Part shown: positions 39,356 through 48,057 of the stretch, piece after piece | Numbering within the stretch: the stretch's first letter is position 1 | Layout: every line of letters begins with the position of its first letter | Origin: Streptosporangium becharense | GTDB lineage: Bacteria > Actinomycetota > Actinomycetes > Streptosporangiales > Streptosporangiaceae | Assembly (NCBI RefSeq): GCF_014204985.1 | Contig: NZ_JACHMP010000001.1 | Coordinates: 2,294,001-2,358,000 of the forward strand | Length of the DNA: 64,000 nt | Direction: 5' to 3' | The notes under the pieces: generated by a model | Database searches by the model: none | Seen by the model: the letters and a program-made list of their open reading frames with translations, nothing else | Told to the model about the DNA's origin: nothing | Program-made: the position numbers and the translations under genes

Positions 39356-40342
39356 ATGTCCTCTTCCCCGGTCGCCGTGCTCGGCGAGTGCGTCGCCGAC
39401 GCCTTCGTGACACCGGACGCCCCGCCGGGCGAGCTGGCCCTGCGGGTCCTGCCCGGCGGCGGCCCCGCCAACACCGCGGTGGCGCTGGCCCGTCTCGGCA
39501 CGCCCACCCGGTTCCTGGGACGCCTGTCGGACGACTCCTTCGGTGCCCTGTTCCGCACCCACCTCGCCGCCTCCGGGGTCGACCTGACCGGCTGCGTCGC
39601 CGCCGCCGAGCCGAGCACCCTGGCGGTGGCCACCCTGGACGACGCCGGCCGGGCCCGCTACTCCTTCCACGCCGAGGGTGCCGCCGACTGGGCGTGGAGC
39701 CCGGCGGAGCTGACCGCGGAGCGGGTCGGCGACGTCTCCTGCCTGCACACCGGCTCCCTGGCGCTGGTCCGCGCGCCGGGAGCGGACAACGTCGAGGAAC
39801 TGCTGGCGGCGACCGCGGCCCGCGCCACGATCTCGATCGACCCGAACGTGCGGGCCGGTCTCGTCGCCATGGCCGTCTACCGGGAGCGGATGCCCCGGTG
39901 GTGCGCGCTGGCCGACATCGTCAAGCTGAGCGACGACGACCTGGAGCAGATCCACCCCGGCGAGCCCGTCGGGCAGGTCTGCGACGCCTGGCACGCGGCC
40001 GGGACCCGCCTGATCGTGGTGACCCGCGGCCCGCTGGGTGCGCTCGTCTCCGTCGACGGGGAGCGGACGACGGTGCCCGCGCCGCCCGTGGACGTCGTCG
40101 ACACCGTGGGCGCCGGAGACTCCTTCACCGCGGGACTGCTGCACCGGCTGCGGACCCGCGGCCTGCTCGGCGGGCGGCTCGACTCCCTCGGCCTGGCCGA
40201 GGCCGCCGAGGCGGCCACCTTCGCCGCCCGGGTCGCCGCGCTCACCTGCTCGGTGGCCGGGGCCAACCCGCCGTGGGCACGCGACCTGGCCGGCGAGCCG
40301 GCCGGGGAGCCGGCCGGGGAGGCGTCTCGACCGGGCGTCTGA
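39356..40342 (+). CDS. PfkB-family sugar kinase (fructokinase-like)
   Basis: A 328-residue ribokinase-fold kinase. The first signature GGGPANTAVALARLG appears near residue 39. The second, DTVGAGDSFTAGL, spans 249-261 with catalytic base Asp255. It probably phosphorylates the sugar imported by the divergent ABC system, most simply fructose by analogy with frcBCAK. ATG 39356 has GAAAGG upstream. The C-terminus has three GEPAGEPAGE repeats. It is separated from the acyl-CoA synthetase by 20 bp, suggesting co-transcription. Confidence 0.88.
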   Translation: MSSSPVAVLGECVADAFVTPDAPPGELALRVLPGGGPANTAVALARLGTPTRFLGRLSDDSFGALFRTHLAASGVDLTGCVAAAEPSTLAVATLDDAGRARYSFHAEGAADWAWSPAELTAERVGDVSCLHTGSLALVRAPGADNVEELLAATAARATISIDPNVRAGLVAMAVYRERMPRWCALADIVKLSDDDLEQIHPGEPVGQVCDAWHAAGTRLIVVTRGPLGALVSVDGERTTVPAPPVDVVDTVGAGDSFTAGLLHRLRTRGLLGGRLDSLGLAEAAEAATFAARVAALTCSVAGANPPWARDLAGEPAGEPAGEASRPGV

Positions 40343-40362
40343 CCGAGGAGCATGATGGCCTG

Positions 40363-42276
40363 ATGTCGTACGCTGACGCCTTCGCCCGCAGCATCACCGA
40401 CCCCGAGGGCTTCTGGGAACCGGCCGCCGAGGCGGTCACCTGGACCAGGGCACCCCACCGGGTGCTCGACGCCGGAGCCCCGCCCTTCTACCGCTGGTTC
40501 CCCGACGGGGAGCTGAACACCTGCCACAACGCGCTCGACCGGCACGTGCAGGCGGGTCACGGCGACCGGCCCGCGCTGGTCTACGACAGCCCCGTGACGG
40601 GCACCGGCAGGAGCTACACCTACGCCGAGCTGCGCGAGGAGGTCGCCGCCTTCGCCGGGGTGCTGCGCTCGCTCGGCGTGGAGCAGGGCGACCGGGTGGT
40701 GATCTACCTGCCGATGATCCCCGAGGCGGTGATCGCCATGCTGGCGTGCGCGCGGCTGGGGGCGGTGCACTCGGTGGTGTTCGGCGGTTTCGCGGCCAGG
40801 GAACTGGCCGCGCGGATCGACGACGCGCGACCCAGGGTCGTCGTGTCGGCCTCCTGCGGCATCGAGCCGTCCCGCGTCGTGCCGTACAAGCCCATGCTGG
40901 ACGCGGCGCTGGAGCTGGCCGGGCACCGCCCGGCGCACTGCGTGATCCTCCAGCGGGAGCAGGCCCGCGCCGAACTCGTGCCCGGCAGGGACGTCGACTG
41001 GGCGGACGCGCGGGCCGGGGCCGAGCCGGTCGGATGCGTGCCGGTGAAGGCGACCGACCCGCTCTACATCCTCTACACCAGCGGGACCACCGGCCGGCCC
41101 AAGGGCGTCGTACGGGACAACGGCGGGCACGCGGTGGCGCTGCTGTGGAGCATGGCGAACGTCTACGACGTCGGACCCGGCGACGTGTTCTGGGCGGCCT
41201 CCGACGTCGGCTGGGTGGTCGGCCACTCCTACATCGTGTACGGCCCGCTGCTGTGCGGGGCCACCACCGTGCTGTACGAGGGCAAGCCGGTCGGCACCCC
41301 CGACGCGGGTGCGTTCTGGCGGGTGGTCGCCGAGCACCGGGTGAACGCGCTGTTCACCGCGCCGACCGCGCTGCGGGCGATCAGGAAGGTGGATCCGGAG
41401 GCGTCCCTGCTCCGCGCGCACGACATCTCGTCGCTGCGGACGCTCTTCCTCGCCGGGGAGCGCCTGGACCCCGACACCTACCACTGGGCCGCGGAGAAGC
41501 TGGGCGTCCCGGTCATCGACCACTGGTGGCAGACCGAGACCGGCTGGCCCGTCGCCGCGAACCTGCGCGGCCTCGCCCCCATGCCGGTCAAACCGGGCTC
41601 CCCCACCGTGCCCGTCCCCGGCTACGACGTGCGCGTGCTGCGTTCCTCGGGTGAGGAGTGCTCGCCGGGTGAGGAAGGGGCGATCTGCCTGCGACTGCCG
41701 CTGCCGCCCGGCACGCTCCCGACCCTCTGGCGGGACGACGAGCGGTACGTGCGCTCCTACCTGTCGGCCTTCCCCGGCTACTACCTGACCGGCGACGGCG
41801 GTTACCTCGACGAGGACGGCTACCTCTTCGTGATGGGCCGCACCGACGACGTGATCAACGTGGCCGGGCACCGGTTGTCCACCGGGTCCATGGAAGCGGT
41901 GCTCGCCGCGCACCCGGCGGTGGCCGAGTGCGCGGTGATCGGGGTCGCCGACGAGCTCAAGGGGCAGGTCCCGCGCGGTTTCGTGGTGCTGAAGAGCGGG
42001 GTGGCCGCCGACCCCGAGACCGTGCGGGCCGAGCTCGTCCAGGCGGTACGCGACCAGGTCGGTGCGGTGGCGGCGCTCAGGAGGGTGGACGTGGTGCCGG
42101 CGTTGCCGAAGACCCGGTCGGGCAAGATCCTGCGCAAGACGATGCGCGGCCTCGCCGAAGGTCTCGACGAGGCCGTCCCCTCGACCATCGAGGACGCGGC
42201 GGTACTGGACGTCCTACGCCCCATCATCGGCCGCCCCGCCGCGGCGGACGGCCCGGACCGGCCGGGACGTCCGTGA
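40363..42276 (+). CDS. Propionyl/acetyl-CoA synthetase (PrpE-like)
   Basis: A 637-residue ANL-superfamily ligase forming acyl-CoA from a short-chain acid, ATP and CoA. Motifs: YTSGTTGRPKG at 238-248, WWQTETG at 388-394, YLTGDGG with the hinge region near 477, and the C-terminal catalytic Lys588 in RSGKILRKTMR, the usual acetylation site. Residue spacing favours PrpE/AcsA-type enzymes for propionate or acetate. GAGGAG lies 12 bp upstream. Linkage to a sugar kinase is unusual and may reflect simple readthrough from the LacI-controlled promoter. Confidence 0.88.
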   Translation: MSYADAFARSITDPEGFWEPAAEAVTWTRAPHRVLDAGAPPFYRWFPDGELNTCHNALDRHVQAGHGDRPALVYDSPVTGTGRSYTYAELREEVAAFAGVLRSLGVEQGDRVVIYLPMIPEAVIAMLACARLGAVHSVVFGGFAARELAARIDDARPRVVVSASCGIEPSRVVPYKPMLDAALELAGHRPAHCVILQREQARAELVPGRDVDWADARAGAEPVGCVPVKATDPLYILYTSGTTGRPKGVVRDNGGHAVALLWSMANVYDVGPGDVFWAASDVGWVVGHSYIVYGPLLCGATTVLYEGKPVGTPDAGAFWRVVAEHRVNALFTAPTALRAIRKVDPEASLLRAHDISSLRTLFLAGERLDPDTYHWAAEKLGVPVIDHWWQTETGWPVAANLRGLAPMPVKPGSPTVPVPGYDVRVLRSSGEECSPGEEGAICLRLPLPPGTLPTLWRDDERYVRSYLSAFPGYYLTGDGGYLDEDGYLFVMGRTDDVINVAGHRLSTGSMEAVLAAHPAVAECAVIGVADELKGQVPRGFVVLKSGVAADPETVRAELVQAVRDQVGAVAALRRVDVVPALPKTRSGKILRKTMRGLAEGLDEAVPSTIEDAAVLDVLRPIIGRPAAADGPDRPGRP

Positions 42277-42295
42277 CCGCGCCTCCGGAAGGGGG

Positions 42296-43597
42296 TCAGG
42301 ACGTCCCGCCCGTCCCCTCCGGGCCGGCGCCGGGACGTCCGTGCCCGCTTCCGCCGGTCGCCCGGCTCACCGGGCCCGCCTCGGCCGCGTCGGTGTCCGT
42401 GTCCGTGTCCTCCCCCCGCTTTCGCGCCTCGGCGGTGCGGCCGGAGAGGGCACGGGCGATCGGCTCCGAGCGGCTCGCGATCAGCGGGCCGAACAGGGCG
42501 AGCACCAGCACGTACCCGGCGATGAACGGGGCGAGCCTGCCGTCGAGCCCGGCGGCCAGCGCCATGGTCGCCAGGACCAGGGCGAACTCCCCGCGTGAGA
42601 GCACGGTCAGTGAGATGTTGACCGCCTCCGCCCTGCCGAAGGAGTTGAGTTTCGCGGCCAGCACACCGGCCACGACGTTGAGCAGCAGGGTGATCATCAC
42701 CGCGATCGCGACCGGCCAGGCGACCGAGAGCATGTCGCCCGGCTCGATGGACAGGCCGAACGCGAAGAAGAACAACGCGGCGAAGGCGTCCCTGAGCGGG
42801 TGGACGAGCTGGCGGATCCGCGGGGCGGCCCGGGTGGAGCTCAGAATGAGGCCGATCATGAAGGCCCCGATGGCGTCGGAGACGCCGAGCTCCTCGGCGA
42901 CCCCGGCGGTGAGGATCGCCAGGCCGGTGAACGTCACCACCAGCAGTTCCTCGTCACGCGTGTCGACCAGCAGGCCGACCAGCCGGGTGCCCCAGCGGGC
43001 CAGGGCCGTCAGCGCGATCAGGAAGGCGAACGCCCGGCCGAAGGACAGGGCCGCCTCGCCGAAGCTGTCGGCGCCGTTGAGGACCGGCTGGAGCACCGCC
43101 AGGTAGAGCGCGAGGAAGACGTCCTCGACGACGATGATCCCCAGGATGAGGCGGCTCTCCGGGTTGCCGAGGCGCCCCAGGTCGACCAGGAGCTTCGTCA
43201 CGATCGCCGAGGAGGAGATGCCGATCACACCGGCCAGTACCAGCGCCTCCCTGGTCCCCCAGCCGACGGCGAACCCGAACGCCAGGCCACCGCCCACGTT
43301 GAGCAGGATGTACAGGACCCCCGCCAGCACCATCCGCCTGCCGCCCTCGACGAGGTCGTCCAGGGAGAACTCCAGGCCGAGGTAGAACAGCAGGAAGATC
43401 AGGCCGAGCGCGGCGATGACCTTCAGGTCCGCCGGGTTCTCCACGAGGGCGAGACCCGGCGTGTGCGGCCCGAAGATGATGCCCGCGAGCATGAACAGCG
43501 GGATGGTCGGCAGCCCGACGCGGGTGCCGAGCCTGGCGATGATCCCGGCGGCCAGGAACGAGCCGCCGAGCGCGACGAGGGCGTCACCCAGTGCCAT
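42296..43597 (-). CDS. CPA2-family cation/proton antiporter
   Basis: A 433-residue membrane antiporter with 12 or 13 helices (KefB/KefC-like core without a TrkA-N domain). The unwound helix pair is seen as MLAGIIFGPHTPGLALV and GLEFSLDDLVEGGRRM, and the conserved SSSAIVTKLLVDLG lies near residue 130. It probably exchanges K+ or Na+ for H+. The C-terminal tail is hydrophilic with a TDTDTD repeat. Start ATG 43597 follows GGAGGAAGGGG. A hairpin with a T-run lies 60 bp upstream. Confidence 0.88.
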   Translation of the reverse strand: MALGDALVALGGSFLAAGIIARLGTRVGLPTIPLFMLAGIIFGPHTPGLALVENPADLKVIAALGLIFLLFYLGLEFSLDDLVEGGRRMVLAGVLYILLNVGGGLAFGFAVGWGTREALVLAGVIGISSSAIVTKLLVDLGRLGNPESRLILGIIVVEDVFLALYLAVLQPVLNGADSFGEAALSFGRAFAFLIALTALARWGTRLVGLLVDTRDEELLVVTFTGLAILTAGVAEELGVSDAIGAFMIGLILSSTRAAPRIRQLVHPLRDAFAALFFFAFGLSIEPGDMLSVAWPVAIAVMITLLLNVVAGVLAAKLNSFGRAEAVNISLTVLSRGEFALVLATMALAAGLDGRLAPFIAGYVLVLALFGPLIASRSEPIARALSGRTAEARKRGEDTDTDTDAAEAGPVSRATGGSGHGRPGAGPEGTGGTS

Positions 43598-43657
43598 GCC
43601 GTCCCCTTCCTCCGGGACCGGTTCCGGGCATGCCGAAGAAACATTCGTGAAACATGG

Positions 43658-43715
43658 AAAAACCTCCGTCAAGTGGTTCCGGATGTCGTCTGGCTAAAGA
43701 TCACTTGACGGAGGT
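43658..43715 (-). terminator. Long-loop hairpin with T-run upstream of antiporter
   Basis: Perfect 14-bp arms ACCTCCGTCAAGTG (43662-43675) and CACTTGACGGAGGT (43702-43715) enclose 26 nt. On the minus strand the structure is followed by TTTTT (43662-43658), giving a terminator for the small secreted-protein gene. The first arm lies inside that gene's last codons, and its stop codon is in the loop. It could also act as an attenuator for the antiporter. Confidence 0.6.
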
Positions 43716-44002
43716 GCTCGGGGGCTGCTGTCATCGAGGAGCGCGGGGGCCGCCGGGAAGGGCCGGGACGGCGGGGGTGCGAGCGGCCCCGGACGGCCCG
43801 GCGGCGCGAGGCCGGGGCCCGGCGGGAACAGGTCGCAGGTCGCCGGGTGCGGGGTCACCGGGGAGAGCCCGACGCCGCTGGCCAGCATGATCGCGGCATC
43901 GGGGGCGACGGTGCGGTCCGCGGACGCCGACAGCGGGGCGTAGACGACGGTGAACAGGGCCAGTAGCAGGACGGCGACCGCCCCGGTGGCCCTCCTCGAC
44001 AA
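43694..44002 (-). CDS. Small secreted Pro-rich protein
   Basis: A 102-residue protein, TTG start at 44002. Residues 1-28 are a signal peptide (RRATGAVAVLLLALFTVVYAPLSASA). The mature peptide has PDAAIMLASGVGL, one Cys (PATCDLF) and a Pro-rich tail. Codon positions are strongly GC3-biased, supporting a real gene. The ribosome site (AGGGAC) is weak. No family is recognised. The stop lies in the loop of the hairpin at 43658-43715. Confidence 0.5.
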   Translation of the reverse strand: MSRRATGAVAVLLLALFTVVYAPLSASADRTVAPDAAIMLASGVGLSPVTPHPATCDLFPPGPGLAPPGRPGPLAPPPSRPFPAAPALLDDSSPRAPPSSDL

Positions 44003-44032
44003 ACCCGTCCCTAACTGTCAGCGAAATTTTCA

Positions 44033-45175
44033 CTATTTTATCATCTTTTCGGCGGTCTGCTGCGGCGCCTGGTACGCCCACTGCCAGGCGGCCTCGATCG
44101 GCCCGCGTTCGAAACGCCGCAGCCACAGGGTGGACAGCGCCATGAACAGGACGCATATACCCGCCCACGCCGCGACAACCCACCATGGACGCAATCCGTC
44201 GAACCTGGCGGCCAGCCCCAGCCCCCACCCGTAGCAGAGCACCGAGGCGACCAGGTTCTGGAAGACGTAGCAGCTCAGCGCGGTACGGCCGACATTGGTC
44301 AGACCCCGCCTGAGCGGCCCCGGAGCACCGGTCAGCCGCTGCGTGACGGTCGCGACGAGGCCGAGCAGGCCCAGCGCCACCAGCGGCGGCAGCAGGTAGC
44401 GGTCGACCAGGAACCATCCGGGGCCGGCGAAGGCGGTCAGCAGGTTCAGCGGCAGGCCCACGGCGAACCCGGCGACCATGAGTCGGCGGCGGAGCGCGGC
44501 ACCTGCCTCCGAGTCCTCGAAGACCCCGGCCCGCATCAGCCGCGAGCCCAGCAGGAACAGCACGATGCCCAGCGGGACGATGAGGACCGCCTCCAGCCGG
44601 TAGAAGCCGAACAGTTCGATCCGGGCGGCGACCTGCTCCGGGTAGGAGCCGTCGGAGAAGAGGGTGGACGGCGCCTGCGGATCGACCGGGCCGCCCTGGC
44701 CGGCGACCAGTGCGGCGGTGAACAGAGCGATCACCCCGGTGAAGGCCGCTCCGACGGAGACCATCCAGATCCTGACCGCCCGGTCGCTGCGACCGATCAG
44801 GTACACCACGACGACCGAGGTGACCGCGTACCCCATGAGCACGTCGAACTCGAAGATCAGCAGGTAGTGGATCAGGCCCTCGACGAAGAGCAGCCCGGCC
44901 CGCCACAGGTACCAGCCCGGCCACGGCGTGCCCCGGCGCGCGGCCGAGCGGTACTGCAGCTCCAGCCCGACGCCGAACAGCAGGGTGAGCAGCGCCAGGA
45001 ACTTGCCGTTGGTGAGGGAACGGACGAAGGTCTCCAGCACCCCCGGCTGCCCGAGTGCGCTCATCGCGTCGGCCGGACCGCCGGGATCGGTGAAGATCCA
45101 GATGTTCGTGCCCAGGGTGCCCATGATGGCGACCCCCCTGAGCACGTCGAGCACGTTGATGCGGCGAGTTGTCAC
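44033..45175 (-). CDS. DUF418 membrane protein 2
   Basis: A 380-residue protein with about nine helices. RINVLDVLRGVAIMGTLGTNIWIF, KFLALLTLLFGVGLELQY, LWRAGLLFVEGLIHYLLIFEFDVLMGYAV and a C-terminal TALSCYVFQNLVASVLCYGWGLGL match DUF418. The family is uncharacterised and often sits beside envelope genes. GTG 45175 lacks a clear ribosome site. It is distant in sequence from the DUF418 gene at 29371. Confidence 0.8.
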   Translation of the reverse strand: MTTRRINVLDVLRGVAIMGTLGTNIWIFTDPGGPADAMSALGQPGVLETFVRSLTNGKFLALLTLLFGVGLELQYRSAARRGTPWPGWYLWRAGLLFVEGLIHYLLIFEFDVLMGYAVTSVVVVYLIGRSDRAVRIWMVSVGAAFTGVIALFTAALVAGQGGPVDPQAPSTLFSDGSYPEQVAARIELFGFYRLEAVLIVPLGIVLFLLGSRLMRAGVFEDSEAGAALRRRLMVAGFAVGLPLNLLTAFAGPGWFLVDRYLLPPLVALGLLGLVATVTQRLTGAPGPLRRGLTNVGRTALSCYVFQNLVASVLCYGWGLGLAARFDGLRPWWVVAAWAGICVLFMALSTLWLRRFERGPIEAAWQWAYQAPQQTAEKMIK

Positions 45176-45417
45176 AGATCAACGATCTCGTCCGGCCGTG
45201 CGGGCGGCATCCTCACGCGGGCCCATCATCGCCCTACACCGATCGATGTACCGGCTCGGTCTCCGGCATGTGGCGCGGCACGCCCCGCGTCATCCCAAAG
45301 ACACCACGGCACCCCGAAAGCGTGGCGTCGTCAGGAGGGCACGGCGGCACCCCGAAGGCACGGCGTCCCCGCCGGCCGCCGGGCTCCCGGATCGGGCTCC
45401 CGGATCGGGAGGGCGGT

Positions 45418-46305
45418 TCAGAGATGCCCGCCGAGGAACGCCGCGACGGCCTCGACCGCCCGGGTGACGTGCGGCTCGGTGTCGTAGAGGTCGATGTGGC
45501 GCCGGGTGTCCAGCCAGAGGAGCCTCTTCGGCTCGTCCATCCGGCGGTAGGCCAGCTCCGCACCCTCGGGCGAGCAGAGGCGGTCGACGACGCCGTGCAC
45601 GATCAGACCGGGCTTGGGCGACAGGAAGTCGGCGCCGGTCATGGTGTCCACGGTGAGCAGCTCACGGATCGAGGCGCGGGTCACCTCGTTGCGCCACAGC
45701 GCCGAGGCCCCCCGGGAGGTGCCGTAGTAGGCGAACGGCTCATCACCCGGCATGGCCGCCTCGCCCTCCTCGGCCACCGCGGGCAGGTATTCGACCGGCC
45801 CGCCCCGGTCCTGGCGCTCCAGCGCCGCGGTGAGGGAGACGAGCGCGTCCCGGTACCCGTCGGGTGACATCCCGGCGCGCGTGTCGTAGGGGTTGTTGTA
45901 GGACCCGGCGACACCCGCGAACGCCCTGACCCTCGGGTCGAACGCGGCGAACTTGAGCGCGTACCCTCCGCCGAGGCCGATGCCGACCGCGCCGATCCGA
46001 TCGCCGTCCACCTCGGGACGCGAGCGCAGCAGCGAGACGGCGGCCCGCAGGTCGTTCAGCTTGCCCTGCGGGTCCTCGTGGTTGCGCGGCTCGCCGCCCG
46101 ACTCACCCCAGTTGCGATGGTCGAAGGCCAGCGTCACGTATCCCGAACCGGTCAGCAGGGCGGCGTACCGACCGGTGACCTGGTCACGGGTGCCGGTGAA
46201 CGGCCCGGTGAGGACGAGCGCCGGGTGCGGCCCCGGCGAGGCCGGGATCCGCAGGTCGCCGACGAGGGTGATCCCGTCGGCGGTGAACTCCACCTTCTCA
46301 GACAT
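45418..46305 (-). CDS. Alpha/beta-hydrolase-fold protein lacking the nucleophile
   Basis: A 295-residue dienelactone-hydrolase-like protein (FTADGITLVGDLRIP, LAFDHRNWGESGGEP). The nucleophile elbow reads GIGLGGGY at residues 108-115, where relatives have Cys or Ser at the third position; Gly110 (codon GGC, 45976-45978) would be TGC after one base change. The acid region (VHGVVDRLCSPE) and the His region (DTRRHIDLYD) are intact. It may be an inactivated or non-catalytic member. ATG 46305 is plausible. A GC-rich gap of 180 bp separates it from the oxidase gene upstream. Confidence 0.75.
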   Translation of the reverse strand: MSEKVEFTADGITLVGDLRIPASPGPHPALVLTGPFTGTRDQVTGRYAALLTGSGYVTLAFDHRNWGESGGEPRNHEDPQGKLNDLRAAVSLLRSRPEVDGDRIGAVGIGLGGGYALKFAAFDPRVRAFAGVAGSYNNPYDTRAGMSPDGYRDALVSLTAALERQDRGGPVEYLPAVAEEGEAAMPGDEPFAYYGTSRGASALWRNEVTRASIRELLTVDTMTGADFLSPKPGLIVHGVVDRLCSPEGAELAYRRMDEPKRLLWLDTRRHIDLYDTEPHVTRAVEAVAAFLGGHL

Positions 46306-46484
46306 GATCCCCAGTGTGTACGGCCCGCGCGGCACCGCGGAAGGCACCCGCCGCGGAAGACCGGGAGCACACCGCGCGCGCGGCCGGCCGGGAACACGCC
46401 GGGGAGGATCGCAGGCACACCGCACGCGGCCGGACCCGCTCTCCCGCCCGGCCGCACGCGGCGGGGCGGGAGAGCGGGAACCGC

Positions 46485-47879
46485 CTAGGAGTCGAACCCC
46501 AGGCCCATCCGGTCCAGGGTGCGCAGCCAGAGGTTGCGGCGGCCCTGGTGGAGGTCGGCCTGGGCGATCGACCAGCGGGTCATCTGGATCCCGGCCGAAC
46601 GGACCGGCTCGGGCGGGAAGGGCAGCGGCTTCTCCTTGACCATCCGCAGCTCGGTCCGCTCGGTCGGTTCCCCGCCGAGCAGGTCGAGCATGACGTTGGC
46701 CCCGAAGCGGGTCGCGCCGACGCCCAGGCCGGTGTAGCCCGCGGCGTAGGCGACACGCCCGCCGTGGGAGTGGCCGAAGAAGGCGCTGAAGCGGCTGCAG
46801 GTGTCGATGACGCCGCCCCACCTGTGGGTGAAACGCAGCCCGGAGAGCTGGGGGAACGTCGCCGTGAAGTGCTCGGCCAGCTTGACGAAGGTCTCGTCGC
46901 GCTGGTCGTACTCGGGCTTGACCTTGCCGCCGTTGTAGTAGACCGCGTCGTAGCCGCCCCAGAGGATGCGGTTGTCGGCGGTCAGCCGGTAGTAGTGGAA
47001 CTGGTTGGCCGAGTCGCCGACGCCCTGCCGGTTGCGCCAGCCCACGGCGGCCAGCTGCTCGGCCGACAGTGGCTCGGTCATCAGCGCGTAGTCGTAGACC
47101 GGCACGAGGAAGTGCTTCAGCCGCCGCAGCAGCGGCTGGAAGACGCCGGTGCCGAGGGCGACCCGCCCGGCCCGCACGGTTCCATGCGGGGTGAGCAGGT
47201 CGAGGGTCGTCCCGGTGTCCTTCATGGTGCGGACCGGCGTGCGCTCGTAGATGCGCACGCCCAGGGAGAGGCAGGCCTGCCGGAGCCCCCAGGCCAGCCG
47301 GGCGGGATCGATCATGGCGCAGCCGTCGCGGTCCCAGTGTCCGCCGACGTAGGTGGGCGAGTTCACCTCCGCCCGGACCTGGTCGCGGTCGAGCACGTCG
47401 ATGCGGACGCCCAGCTCGCGGGCGATCTCCAGGCTCTCGTTCATCTCCGCGAGCTGCCACGGCTCGGTGGCCACGCGCAGCTCGCCGGTGCGCTCGTATC
47501 CGCAGTCGATGTCGTACCTGGCGACGGTCTCGCCGATCTCGTCGAGGTTCTCGACGCCGAGGCGTTCGAGGGTCGCGACCTCGTCCGGCCAGCGCTCCAG
47601 CGCGTTGGCCATGCCGTGGGTGAGCGAGGCCATCGCGAAGCCGCCGTTGCGGCCGGACGCGGCCCAGCCGATCTGCCGTCCCTCGACCAGGACGACGTCG
47701 AGCGAGGGGTCTCGCTCCTTGGCCATCAGGGCGGTCCACAGCCCCGAGAAGCCACCGCCGACCACCGCGAGGTCGGCGGTCGTGGTGCCGAAGAGCCGCG
47801 CGAGCGGCTCGGGTTTCGCCGGACTGTCGAGCCAGTACGGCTTGCGCTCCGCGTCAGCAAGAGCCTTCAGCGGATCCAC
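46485..47879 (-). CDS. FAD-dependent amine oxidase-like protein (PuuB family)
   Basis: A 464-residue DAO-fold flavoenzyme. The dinucleotide motif VVGGGFSGLWTALMAKERDP is near residue 40, and GRQIGWAASGRNGGFAMAS follows. The C-terminal GYTGLGVGATRFGANVMLDLLGGE is typical of gamma-glutamylputrescine oxidase and related enzymes. Likely reaction: oxidative deamination of a polyamine derivative, giving an aldehyde for the dehydrogenase upstream in the cluster. GTG 47879 is chosen for the GGGAAG site 8 nt before it; other GTGs lie upstream. A terminator-like hairpin separates it from potC. Confidence 0.82.
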   Translation of the reverse strand: MDPLKALADAERKPYWLDSPAKPEPLARLFGTTTADLAVVGGGFSGLWTALMAKERDPSLDVVLVEGRQIGWAASGRNGGFAMASLTHGMANALERWPDEVATLERLGVENLDEIGETVARYDIDCGYERTGELRVATEPWQLAEMNESLEIARELGVRIDVLDRDQVRAEVNSPTYVGGHWDRDGCAMIDPARLAWGLRQACLSLGVRIYERTPVRTMKDTGTTLDLLTPHGTVRAGRVALGTGVFQPLLRRLKHFLVPVYDYALMTEPLSAEQLAAVGWRNRQGVGDSANQFHYYRLTADNRILWGGYDAVYYNGGKVKPEYDQRDETFVKLAEHFTATFPQLSGLRFTHRWGGVIDTCSRFSAFFGHSHGGRVAYAAGYTGLGVGATRFGANVMLDLLGGEPTERTELRMVKEKPLPFPPEPVRSAGIQMTRWSIAQADLHQGRRNLWLRTLDRMGLGFDS

Positions 47880-48015
47880 AAATCTCACTTCCCTACGTGA
47901 GTCAGGTGTTCTGTTTTTTGGTGTGTATCGCGTGGTCGTGACGACCACGCGCGGGTTCCCCCCGCCTGGATCCGATCTCGCCTCCCTGTTCTCTGCCGGG
48001 GATCCGGGTACACCG

Positions 48016-48049
48016 AAGCCCCGTGCCGCCCGGTGGCGGCACGGGGCTT
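48016..48049. terminator. Terminator hairpin after the polyamine transporter operon
   Basis: Perfect 15-bp arms AAGCCCCGTGCCGCC (48016-48030) and GGCGGCACGGGGCTT (48035-48049) with a CGGT loop, 8 nt after the stop of the last permease gene. The AA/TT ends give a short U-tail on the minus strand. Confidence 0.7.
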
Positions 48050-48057
48050 GACGGCAG

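Noticed and set aside
43662-43715. Inverted repeats as transposon ends
   Set aside because: The arms enclose only 26 nt, contain a stop codon, and are followed by a T-run; no target duplication or transposase is seen.
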